This document shows, in pieces, positions 17,157 to 26,192 of a stretch of DNA of 64,000 nucleotides. Position 1 is the first letter of the stretch. Each line of letters starts with the position of its first letter. The notes under the pieces are model-generated. The model had not been told where the DNA came from. It worked only from the letters and a program-made list of their open reading frames with translations, and made no database searches. A program made the translations under genes and the position numbers. Source of the DNA: Cellulomonas sp. Root930 (GTDB lineage Bacteria > Actinomycetota > Actinomycetes > Actinomycetales > Cellulomonadaceae); NCBI GenBank assembly GCA_001429255.1, contig LMJI01000001.1, positions 1,405,256 to 1,469,255 on the forward strand, read 5' to 3'.

Positions 17157-17993
17157 TCACCTGTGGTGCCTGCCGCAGCCCGGCTTGACCGGACCCAGCG
17201 CCGAGTTCACGGCGGCCGTGTAGGCCTCGTAGCCCTCGACGGTCGGGTGGAATGCCCCCGGGTCGGACGGCCCGAGGATCCACGGATCCGGCGAGTTCGC
17301 TCCGTGGCCGTCGAACCTCGTGCGCACGTCCACGAACTGGAAACCGGCACGGTCGGCCGCGGCAGCGATCACCGCGTCGAGGGTGTCCGCAGCGGCGTTG
17401 AGAACGCCGAGCTCTGCCGACGAGGCGGCAAGGTAGGCGCCGTACTCGGGGGAGAACAGCCGCGGATAGCCGGTCACCAGGACGTGGGCGTTCGGGGCGG
17501 CCGCGGCGACCTCGGCGTACACCGTGTCGAGCAGCGCCGGCAGCTGGCTCGTGGTCCGGGCGCCGACGAGGGCGACCGTGCCCGCGCACTGGGCGTCGGT
17601 GCCGCCGAGGCAGGCGGTGACCGCACTCGACCAGCCGATGTCGTTGCCGCCGATGGTCAACGTCACCAGGTCCGTGTCGGCGTCCAGCGCGGCGAGCTGG
17701 CCGCCGGTGACCAGCGAGGTCGTGGTGGCGCCCGCGCAGGCGACGAAGTCGTCGAGTCGCAGGCGCTGGCGCCCGTCGAGCTGCACGGCGTAGGCGCTCT
17801 GCGAGCGGCCGCACTCGGCGTAGGGCGGGACGCCGTACCCGGAGGCGTACGAGTCACCGAGGGCGTCGTAGACGACGCGCGACGCGGCGGTGGGCGCAGC
17901 GCTGGCGACGGAGCCGGCTGAGCCGACGAGGGCGAGCGCCGCGATCACGGCGAGGACTGCGGACCGCGCTGTCCGCAACGAGCGCTTCATCAC
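17157..17993 (-). CDS. Secreted SGNH/GDSL hydrolase
   Basis: A 33-residue Sec signal peptide (KR, then AVLAVIAALALVGSAGSVASAA) leads a 245-residue domain with block I 'YDALGDSYASGYG', block III 'TIGGNDIGWSSAV' and block V 'DPGAFHPTVEGY', giving the Ser, Gly/Asn and Asp/His residues of the SGNH fold. Several Cys (for example AECGRSQS and FVACAG) suggest disulphides as in Streptomyces lipase SCO1725-type esterases. It probably is an extracellular lipase or esterase. Two Met at the start (17993, 17990) are equivalent. Confidence 0.9.
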   Translation of the reverse strand: MMKRSLRTARSAVLAVIAALALVGSAGSVASAAPTAASRVVYDALGDSYASGYGVPPYAECGRSQSAYAVQLDGRQRLRLDDFVACAGATTTSLVTGGQLAALDADTDLVTLTIGGNDIGWSSAVTACLGGTDAQCAGTVALVGARTTSQLPALLDTVYAEVAAAAPNAHVLVTGYPRLFSPEYGAYLAASSAELGVLNAAADTLDAVIAAAADRAGFQFVDVRTRFDGHGANSPDPWILGPSDPGAFHPTVEGYEAYTAAVNSALGPVKPGCGRHHR

Positions 17994-18162
17994 TGCACCG
18001 TAGCCACATCGTCGGACGCGTGCCGGTCGAGCGGCGCCCGTCGACGACGGTGACGAACGGCGCCGAGTCGTGCCTGGCCGCGACCGGTGCCGATCCGGGC
18101 TGCCGCGGTTCGACCGCGACGTCGGCGCAGCCTGACGCGGCGTCAGGGGCGAGCACTCGCCG

Positions 18163-18660
18163 CTAGCCGGGCGGCGGGACCAGCCAGCGGCGGTAGGTCA
18201 CCGACTGCTCGGTGAATCCGTGGGTCGCGTAGAAGCGGCGGGCGCCGTCGTTGGCCGCTGTGGCGGTGACGGACAGGGAATGGGCGCCACGACCTCGCGC
18301 CCACTCGACGAACGCCGCGACCAGCGCCGAGCCGCTGCCGGCGCCGCGGCGCGCCGTCGACACCTGCATGCTCTCGAGGACGGCGACGGGTACGCGGCGG
18401 AAGCTGTCTGCACGGGCGAACCGTCCGACCAGGTGGCCCTGCACCTCGCCGTCGATCCGTAGCGCGAGCAGCACCGCGTCCGGGTCGCCGGCAACCGCCT
18501 GCACGTACCCCGCACCGTCGGTCGCCGGCCAGTCCCGGGCGACCACGGGGTCGAACCGGCGCGAGTCGTCCGCCCACAGACCGTCCAGCGACGCGACCAA
18601 CCCGGGCACCAGCGCACCGTCGACCGGGTGCCTGACCGTGATCACCTCGACGGGTTCCAT
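18163..18660 (-). CDS. GNAT-family N-acetyltransferase
   Basis: The 165-residue protein begins MEPVEVITVRHPVDGALVPGLVAS and has the GNAT acetyl-CoA loop region 'VAVLESMQVSTARRGAGSGSALVAAFVEWARGRG', where the loop reads R-R-G-A-G-S-G, and the late 'GARRFYATHGF'. Substrate unknown. A longer frame to 18795 runs toward the heat-shock operators and lacks a good RBS; it was rejected. It diverges from the dnaK operon. Confidence 0.88.
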   Translation of the reverse strand: MEPVEVITVRHPVDGALVPGLVASLDGLWADDSRRFDPVVARDWPATDGAGYVQAVAGDPDAVLLALRIDGEVQGHLVGRFARADSFRRVPVAVLESMQVSTARRGAGSGSALVAAFVEWARGRGAHSLSVTATAANDGARRFYATHGFTEQSVTYRRWLVPPPG

Positions 18661-18780
18661 GCCCCGCGACGCTAGACGAGCAACCCGCCCATAAAAAACC
18701 CCCGGCGGTAGACGACAGCGATGCGGCCCGAACCGTGCTCGACTCCACGCGTCCAGCATCCGCGCCGCACTCGCGGTCCT

Positions 18781-18795
18781 GTGCAGGGAATGCAC
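18781..18795. promoter_or_regulatory. Short palindrome upstream of the first HAIR site
   Basis: GTGCA-gggaa-TGCAC is a 5-bp inverted repeat about 15 bp upstream of HAIR 1. It may be part of the dnaK promoter region; no regulator can be named. Confidence 0.2.
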
Positions 18796-18809
18796 TGCCC
18801 GCCCCCAAG

Positions 18810-18830
18810 GTTGAGCCCAACAGACTCAAG
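18810..18830. promoter_or_regulatory. HAIR operator 1 for HspR
   Basis: The sequence is gTTGAGc-N7-ACTCAAG, one arm perfect and one with end mismatches to the CTTGAGT-N7-ACTCAAG consensus of HspR-associated inverted repeats. It lies upstream of dnaK in the promoter region, and HspR is encoded in the same operon, so negative feedback under normal temperature is expected from the known actinobacterial circuit. Confidence 0.85.
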
Positions 18831-18872
18831 TTCGGCCCTGCGAGTTTGCGCACCGGCCCCAGCCGACGCAAA

Positions 18873-18893
18873 CTTGAGCCAGCCAGACTCAAG
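18873..18893. promoter_or_regulatory. HAIR operator 2 for HspR
   Basis: CTTGAGc-N7-ACTCAAG differs by one base from the consensus and lies 44 bp before the dnaK ATG. Its centre is 63 bp from HAIR 1, about six helical turns, which would place the two dimers on the same face. Between the sites, GTTTGCG (18844-18850) and CGCAAAC (18867-18873) form a further inverted repeat. Confidence 0.9.
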
Positions 18894-18936
18894 AGCGAGA
18901 CGTATCAACCCGCAGCACACGAAAGAAGGCACACAC

Positions 18937-20798
<1,862 letters not shown>

Positions 20799-20802
<4 letters not shown>

Positions 20803-21359
20803 CGTCCGGTACCGAGGACGCCGACGGTGACCTGACGCCCGAGGAGCAGATCCTCGCCGACGCGGAGTCCATCGCGGCCTCCGCCGAGGAGGAGGTCGTC
20901 CTCGAGGGTCTCGTCGAGGCGGAGAAGCTCGCGGCGGAGCGTCTGGACGAGCTCCAGCGCTCCAAGGCGGCCTACTACAACCTCGAGCAGCAGTACTCCG
21001 GGTTCGTGAAGCGGTCGAAGGCCGACGCCCTCGCCGCCCACGACCGCGGGGTGCACGAGATCGTCGAGGCGCTGATCCCGGTGCTCGACGACATCGAGCT
21101 GGCCCGCCAGCACGGCGACCTCACCGGGCCGTTCCTGCCCATCGCGGAGAAGCTCGATGCGACCCTCGGTCGCTTCGGGGTGACCCGCTACGGCGCGGTC
21201 GGCGAGCCGTTCGACCCCGCGATCCACGAGGCGCTCATGCACTCGCACGCCCCGGACGTCTCGGAGTCGACCGTGCAGATGGTGCTCCAGCCGGGGTACC
21301 GCACGCCCGACCGGATCATCCGGGCGGCACGCGTCGCGGTCGTGGACCCCGAGGCGTAG
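20799..21359 (+). CDS. grpE: Nucleotide exchange factor GrpE
   Basis: The 186-residue protein starts with GTG four bases before the end of dnaK, giving GTGA overlap. It shows the long N-terminal coiled coil ([24 protein letters not shown]), '[19 protein letters not shown]' and the C-terminal beta domain with '[12 protein letters not shown]' and '[20 protein letters not shown]'. It releases ADP from DnaK. The acidic first 40 residues are disordered-looking, as in other actinobacteria. Confidence 0.98.
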
Positions 21360-21368
21360 AACACGGGT

Positions 21369-21405
21369 AGCGTCCGGGCAACGAGCAGGTCGTTGCCCGG
21401 ACGCT
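21369..21405 (+). other. Long hairpin between grpE and dnaJ
   Basis: A perfect 15-bp inverted repeat (AGCGTCCGGGCAACG and its complement) with a 7-base loop follows the grpE stop by nine bases. No T-run follows, so it probably is a processing or stability element or a weak terminator that sets the dnaJ-hspR level relative to dnaK-grpE, rather than an operon end. Confidence 0.6.
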
Positions 21406-21433
21406 GCTCCACAGACTCAAGGAAGGAGGCGGC

Positions 21434-22399
21434 GTGACCGGTCAGGACTGGCTCGAGAAGGACTTCTACTCCGTCCTCGGCGTGCCCAAGGATGCCGACG
21501 CCGCCACCATCAAGAAGGCGTACCGCAAGCTCGCGCGCCAGATGCACCCGGACCACAACCCGGGGGACGCCAAGGCAGAGGCCCGGTTCAAGGACGTCGG
21601 CGAGGCCTACGCGGTCCTGTCCGACACCGAGCAGCGCGGCCAGTACGACCAGCTGCGCGCCATGGCCGGGGGCCCGCGCTTCACGTCGGGCGGCCGCGGC
21701 GGCGCCGGGTTCGAGGACGTCTTCGGTGGCATGTTCGGCGGTCAGCAGGGCGGCGGTCGCGTCCGGTACACGAATGCGCCCGGCGGCGCCGCCGGCTTCG
21801 AGGACATCCTCGGTGGGCTGTTCGGCAACGCGGGTGGCGGGTTCGCCCCCGGTCCGCAGCAGGGGGCCGACCTGGCCACCAGCGCGACCCTCCCGTTCCG
21901 GCAGGCGGTCGAGGGATCGACGGTCTCGCTCGTGGTCGAGGGCCGGACCGTGAACGCCCGCATCCCCGCCGGGGTCCGAGACGGCCAGAAGATCCGCCTG
22001 CGCGGCAAGGGGCGCCCCGGCGACCGTGGCGCCCCTGCGGGCGACCTGGTCATCACCGTGCGCGTCACGCCGCACCCGGTGTTCTCCCTCGACGGCGACA
22101 ACCTGCGCATCACCGTGCCCGTGGCCTTCGACGAGGCCGCGCTGGGCGCGACGATCGAGGTGCCGACGCTCGACGGGTCCACCGTCCGCGTCCGCGTGCC
22201 CGAGGGCACCCCGTCCGGGCGCGTCCTGCGCGTCAAGGGCAAGGGCGTCCCCGGCACCAAGGGCGACCTGCTGACCACCGTCCAGGTCGTCGTGCCCCAG
22301 CGGCTCAACGGCGCCGCCCGCGAGGCCGTCCAGGCGTTCGGCATCGCCACGTCCGGTGAGGACGTGCGCGCGGACCTGCTCGCCGCGGCGAAGAAGTAG
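21434..22399 (+). CDS. dnaJ: DnaJ co-chaperone, type II (no zinc finger)
   Basis: The J domain is complete (KDFYSVLGVPKDADAATIKKAYRKLARQMHPDHNP, with the HPD motif at about residues 38-40), followed by a Gly/Phe-rich stretch with two copies of 'GFEDVFGG/GFEDILGG' and the two beta C-terminal domains. At 321 residues it lacks the CxxCxGxG zinc repeats, and no Cys occurs in the protein. It stimulates DnaK ATPase and delivers clients. Start GTG at 21434 behind AAGGAAGGAGG. It is third in the operon and two bases upstream of hspR. Confidence 0.95.
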   Translation: MTGQDWLEKDFYSVLGVPKDADAATIKKAYRKLARQMHPDHNPGDAKAEARFKDVGEAYAVLSDTEQRGQYDQLRAMAGGPRFTSGGRGGAGFEDVFGGMFGGQQGGGRVRYTNAPGGAAGFEDILGGLFGNAGGGFAPGPQQGADLATSATLPFRQAVEGSTVSLVVEGRTVNARIPAGVRDGQKIRLRGKGRPGDRGAPAGDLVITVRVTPHPVFSLDGDNLRITVPVAFDEAALGATIEVPTLDGSTVRVRVPEGTPSGRVLRVKGKGVPGTKGDLLTTVQVVVPQRLNGAAREAVQAFGIATSGEDVRADLLAAAKK

Positions 22400-22401
22400 C
22401 C

Positions 22402-22824
22402 ATGGCCGGCGAGGACGCCAAGGTGTACGTCATCTCGGTCGCCGCCGAGCTGGCCGGGATGCACCCGCAGACCCTGCGCCAGTACGACCGCCTCGGACTG
22501 GTCAGCCCCAGCCGCGCGAGCGGCCGCGGGCGCCGGTACTCGCTGCGGGACATCGCCACCCTGCGCGAGGTGCAGCGGCTGTCCCAGGACGAGGGCGTCA
22601 ACCTCGCGGGCATCAAGCGGATCCTCGAGCTCGAGGCGGAGCTCGAGGGGCTGAAGCGGCAGGTCGAGTACCTGCGCGCGTTCGTCGACCCCGGCCGCCG
22701 CATCTTCACCGCCGACCCCCGCGGCGACGTGGTCGCGGTCAACCGCACGGCCAGCCGCAGCCGCCGCCCGACGACGACGGCCGACCGCGCCGCGGTCGTC
22801 CTCTGGCGCCCCAGCTCCCGCTGA
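22402..22824 (+). CDS. hspR: HspR, MerR-family heat-shock repressor
   Basis: The 140-residue protein has a MerR-type winged HTH (VYVISVAAELAGMHPQTLRQYDRLGLVSPSRASGRGRRYSLRDI) and the 'LSQDEGVNLAGIKRILELEAELEGLKRQVEYLRAFVD' coiled coil. In Streptomyces and Mycobacterium HspR binds HAIR sites with DnaK as co-repressor. The two HAIR sites upstream of dnaK give the feedback loop. The last ~35 residues are a basic, Arg/Thr-rich tail. Confidence 0.96.
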   Translation: MAGEDAKVYVISVAAELAGMHPQTLRQYDRLGLVSPSRASGRGRRYSLRDIATLREVQRLSQDEGVNLAGIKRILELEAELEGLKRQVEYLRAFVDPGRRIFTADPRGDVVAVNRTASRSRRPTTTADRAAVVLWRPSSR

Positions 22825-22830
22825 CCCCCC

Positions 22831-22986
22831 CGCAACGTCCGCACTCGATGGGGGCCTGGAACCCCCACGAGCGCGGACGTCCCGCACCACCACCCCGCAA
22901 CGTCCGCACTCGAGAGGCCCCGAGCCCCGACGAGTGCGGACGTCCGCAGATCCGGTCGCTGGGGCGCTCGATCCTGCGGACGTCCC
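22831..22986. repeat. Cluster of palindromic GGACGTCC-type repeats
   Basis: Two copies of 'CGCAACGTCCGCACTCGA' (22831, 22896) are each followed by an inverted arm 'GAGCGCGGACGT' or 'GAGTGCGGACGT', forming hairpins with GC-rich loops. A third unit (22936-22986) contains GGTCGCT-gg-GGCGCTC and ends CGGACGTCCC. The latter closely matches a unit at 24246-24295 on the other side of the next gene. They look like REP-type elements and may also terminate the heat-shock operon. Confidence 0.65.
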
Positions 22987-23064
22987 CGGGGGAGCAGGCG
23001 CTCGGGGCCACTTCCGCGGGAGTGGCCATGGGTCGATGACGATCGGCTGCCTACACTCGGCGCC

Positions 23065-24243
23065 GTGACGATCGACCTCGGCATCGACCTCGACAAGGCT
23101 CGGCGCGACACGCCCGGCATCGACCACGTCGCTCACCTGAACAACGCCGGCGGTGCCCTGCGCCCGAGCGTCGTGACGGACACGGTGGTCGCGCACCTGC
23201 GGCGTGAGGCGGAGATCGGTCCGTACGAGGCGGAGGCCGAGTCGCAGGACCGTGTCGCGGCGGTGTACGGCTCGGTCGCGCGGCTGGTCCACGCGCAGCC
23301 CGACGAGATCGCCCTGGTGCAGAGCGCGACCGCCGCCTGGAACGTGGCGTTCTCCTCGCTCCCGCTCGCCACGGGGCAGCGGATCCTCACGGCGCGCACG
23401 GAGTACATCAGCAACGCGATCGCCCTGCTCCAGGCCTGCGAGCGCACGGGCGCCACCCTCGAGGTCATCGAGGACGACGAGCACGGGCAGGTCGACCTGG
23501 ACCAGCTCGAGCGCCGGCTCGACGACGACGTCGCCCTCGTCGCCCTGACGCACATCCCGACCGGGGGAGGCGTCGTGAACCCGGCGGCGGAGGTCGGTGC
23601 CCTGACCCGCCGGGCGGGCGTCCCGTTCCTGCTCGACGCGTGCCAGTCGGTCGGCCAGCTCGACGTCGACGTGACCAGGCTCGGCTGCGACCTGCTCGCC
23701 GCCACCGGTCGCAAGTTCGTGCGCGGTCCCCGCGGCACCGGCTTCCTCTACGCATCCCGTGCCATCACCGAGCGCCTGGTCCCGCCCGTCCTCGGCCTCG
23801 GCGCGGCCACCTGGACGTCGCCGACGACCTGGGAGGTGGTCCCGGGCGCCCTGCGCTTCGAGACGTGGGAGCGGTCGATCGCCGACAACCTCGGGCTCGG
23901 CGCGGCGGCGGACTACGCGCTCGCGATCGGGCTGCCCGCGATCGAGCAGCGGGTCACGGCGCTCGCGGACCGGCTCCGCGAGGAGCTCGCGCAGACCCTC
24001 GGGGTCACCGTCCGCGACAAGGGCGTGCGGCGTTCGGGCATCGTCACGTTCACCGTCGACGGGATGCGGGCCGACGACGTCCGCGCCCGCGTCGCCGCTG
24101 CCGGAGTGAACGTGAGCGTCACGCGGATCTCGTCGGCCCAGCTCGACTACGGCGTCCGGGGACTGACGGAGGTCGTCCGCGCGAGCCCGCACTACTACAC
24201 GTCCGACGACGAGCTGGACCGCCTGCTCGCGGCGCTGCGCTGA
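23065..24243 (+). CDS. Class V aminotransferase-fold PLP enzyme
   Basis: The 392-residue protein is a fold-type I PLP enzyme close to cysteine desulfurases, EgtE and isopenicillin-N epimerase: NNAGGALRPSVV near residue 28, 'LALTHIPTGGG', 'VPFLLDACQSVGQL' near 190 and the cofactor lysine in 'LLAATGRKFVRGPRGTGFLY' near 213. No active-site Cys loop of NifS/IscS type is seen, which suggests a C-S lyase, epimerase or transaminase role. GTG start at 23065. It is flanked on both sides by related palindromic repeats. Confidence 0.88.
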   Translation: MTIDLGIDLDKARRDTPGIDHVAHLNNAGGALRPSVVTDTVVAHLRREAEIGPYEAEAESQDRVAAVYGSVARLVHAQPDEIALVQSATAAWNVAFSSLPLATGQRILTARTEYISNAIALLQACERTGATLEVIEDDEHGQVDLDQLERRLDDDVALVALTHIPTGGGVVNPAAEVGALTRRAGVPFLLDACQSVGQLDVDVTRLGCDLLAATGRKFVRGPRGTGFLYASRAITERLVPPVLGLGAATWTSPTTWEVVPGALRFETWERSIADNLGLGAAADYALAIGLPAIEQRVTALADRLREELAQTLGVTVRDKGVRRSGIVTFTVDGMRADDVRARVAAAGVNVSVTRISSAQLDYGVRGLTEVVRASPHYYTSDDELDRLLAALR

Positions 24244-24245
24244 CC

Positions 24246-24295
24246 CGGACGTCCGAGCATCTGGTCGCTCCGGCGCTCACTTCCTCGGACGTCCC
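24246..24295. repeat. Palindromic repeat downstream of the PLP gene
   Basis: CGGACGTCCGAG and CTCGGACGTCC form the ends, with GGTCGCT-cc-GGCGCTC inside. The order of blocks is the same as in 22936-22986, including the final CGGACGTCCC. It lies directly after the stop codon and could serve as a terminator. Confidence 0.65.
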
Positions 24296-24359
24296 GCCGA
24301 CACGGCCCGTGTCAGCGCCGTGTCGGTGGGGTGTCAGCGTGCTCCTCCAGCCTGGAGGC

Positions 24360-25337
24360 ATGACACACGACCTGGTGATCGAGGCAGAAGGCCTCGTCAA
24401 GCACTTCGGCGAGACGAAGGCGCTCCAAGGCGTCGACCTCGCCGTCCCACGCGGCACCGTCCTCGGCGTGCTCGGCCCCAACGGCGCCGGCAAGACGACC
24501 GCGGTCCGCATCCTGTCCACCCTCCTCGTCCCCGACGCCGGCCACGCCCGCATCGGCGGCTTCGACGTGGTCAAGGACGCCGAGCGCGTCCGCCAGTCGA
24601 TCGGCCTCACGGGCCAGTACGCCTCCGTCGACGAGGACCTGTCGGGCCGGCAGAACCTCGTCCTGTTCGGCACGCTGCTGGACCTGGGAAGGGTCGGCGC
24701 CCGCGCCCGCGCCGCCGAGCTGCTCGAGTGGTTCGACCTGACCGCCGCGGCGGACCGGCCCGCCAAGACCTACTCCGGGGGCATGCGCCGCCGCCTCGAC
24801 CTCGCGGCGAGCCTCGTCGGCCGCCCGGACGTCATCTTCCTCGACGAGCCGACCACCGGCCTGGACCCCGCCAAGCGCGAGGACATGTGGGACGTGGTCC
24901 GCTCGCTGGTCACCGACGGGTCGACCGTCCTGCTGACCACCCAGTACCTGGAGGAGGCGGACGCGCTGGCCGACGAGATCACGGTCATCGACCACGGTCG
25001 GGTCATCGCGCACGACACCCCCGAGGGCCTCAAGCGGATCGTCGGCGGCCAGACCCTCGAGGTCCGTCCGTCGGACCTGACCCGCATGGCGGAGGCCGCG
25101 ACCATCCTCGGTCAGGTGACCTCCGGGTCGGCGCCCGAGGAGATCCGCAAGGGCGTCCTCGCGGTCCCCGTGCGAGACGACTCCGCCCTGACCGCCACGG
25201 TGTCCCGGCTGGCGAACGCCGGCATCGGCGTCACCGAGCTGTCCCTGCACCTGCCCAGCCTGGACGAGGTGTTCTTCTCGCTCACCGGCCGCACGGCCTC
25301 CGAGGACGACACCACCATCACGAAGGAGGTGGCCTGA
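24360..25337 (+). CDS. DrrA-type ABC transporter ATPase
   Basis: The 325-residue protein has Walker A 'GPNGAGKTTAVRIL', the signature 'YSGGMRRRLDLAASL', Walker B 'VIFLDEPTTGLDP', and a C-terminal domain 'GGQTLEVRPSDLTRM...SLDEVFFSLTGR', which is the DrrA daunorubicin-resistance subclass. It energises the adjacent permease and exports a hydrophobic compound. RBS TGGAGG. Stop TGA shares its last base with the permease ATG. Confidence 0.93.
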   Translation: MTHDLVIEAEGLVKHFGETKALQGVDLAVPRGTVLGVLGPNGAGKTTAVRILSTLLVPDAGHARIGGFDVVKDAERVRQSIGLTGQYASVDEDLSGRQNLVLFGTLLDLGRVGARARAAELLEWFDLTAAADRPAKTYSGGMRRRLDLAASLVGRPDVIFLDEPTTGLDPAKREDMWDVVRSLVTDGSTVLLTTQYLEEADALADEITVIDHGRVIAHDTPEGLKRIVGGQTLEVRPSDLTRMAEAATILGQVTSGSAPEEIRKGVLAVPVRDDSALTATVSRLANAGIGVTELSLHLPSLDEVFFSLTGRTASEDDTTITKEVA

Positions 25338-26164
25338 TGACCACGCTCACCGAGCACCGTTCTCCCCGCGCAGTCCCCACGTCGGCTGCCGCGGTCGTCC
25401 GCAAGCCGTTCCCGCTGGTCCGGCACTCGCTGTCGCTGGCCAAGCGGAGCCTGATCAAGACGTGGCGGACGCCCGAGGCGCTGATCGACGTCACGCTCCA
25501 GCCGGCGATCTTCCTGGTGATCTTCGTCTACATCTTCGGCGGTGCGGTGGCCGGTGACACCCACGCCTACCTGCAGTTCCTGCTGCCGGGCATCCTCGCG
25601 CAGACCATCGCGACCGGCGCGATCGCCATCGGCGTGAATCTCAACACCGACCTGGAGAAGGGGATCTTCGACCGGTTCAAGTCGCTGCCCATCCCGCGGT
25701 CCGCGCCCCTGATCGGTGCGGTGCTGGGTGACGTGGTCCGGTACGTCATCGTCACGGTGATGACGCTCGGCATCGGCTACCTGATGGGCTTCCGGATCCT
25801 CACCGACCCGCTGAGCGCCGTCGCGGGCTGCCTCCTCGCCGTGGTGTTCGCCCTGTCCCTGTCCTGGGTGTCGGTGTTCGTCGGCATGAAGGTCCGGACC
25901 TCCGGCGCCGTGCAGGGGATCATGTTCCTGATCATCATGCCGCTGAGCTTCGCGTCGAACGTGTTCGTCCCGGCGGGCACGCTGCCCAGCTGGATGCAGA
26001 CGTTCGTCGCGTGGAACCCGCTGACCCACCTGGTCGCCGCGATGCGCGGACTGTTCCTCGGCACGCCGATGGGCGAGAGCGTCTACTGGACGCTGGCCTG
26101 GTGCGTCGGGCTGGTCGCGGTGTTCCTGCCGCTGGCCATGCGGGCCTACCGCCGCAAGGTCTGA
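25337..26164 (+). CDS. DrrB-type ABC-2 transporter permease
   Basis: This 275-residue protein has six hydrophobic helices and the ABC-2 signature 'LLPGILAQTIATGAIAIGVNLNTDLEKGIFDRFKSLPIPRSAPLIG', with 'PLSFASNVFVPAGTLPSWMQTFVAWNPLTHLVAAMRGLFLG' before the last helix. It forms the channel of the DrrAB-like exporter. Substrate cannot be inferred; no biosynthetic cluster or dedicated regulator is adjacent except the downstream convergent AfsR-like gene. Confidence 0.92.
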   Translation: MTTLTEHRSPRAVPTSAAAVVRKPFPLVRHSLSLAKRSLIKTWRTPEALIDVTLQPAIFLVIFVYIFGGAVAGDTHAYLQFLLPGILAQTIATGAIAIGVNLNTDLEKGIFDRFKSLPIPRSAPLIGAVLGDVVRYVIVTVMTLGIGYLMGFRILTDPLSAVAGCLLAVVFALSLSWVSVFVGMKVRTSGAVQGIMFLIIMPLSFASNVFVPAGTLPSWMQTFVAWNPLTHLVAAMRGLFLGTPMGESVYWTLAWCVGLVAVFLPLAMRAYRRKV

Positions 26165-26192
26165 CGACGACCGGGTCCGGGTGTGCCCCACC

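Noticed and set aside
22831..22986. CRISPR array from the repeated CGCAACGTCCGCACTCGA
   Set aside because: Only two full copies, each forming its own hairpin, with irregular spacing and no cas genes.
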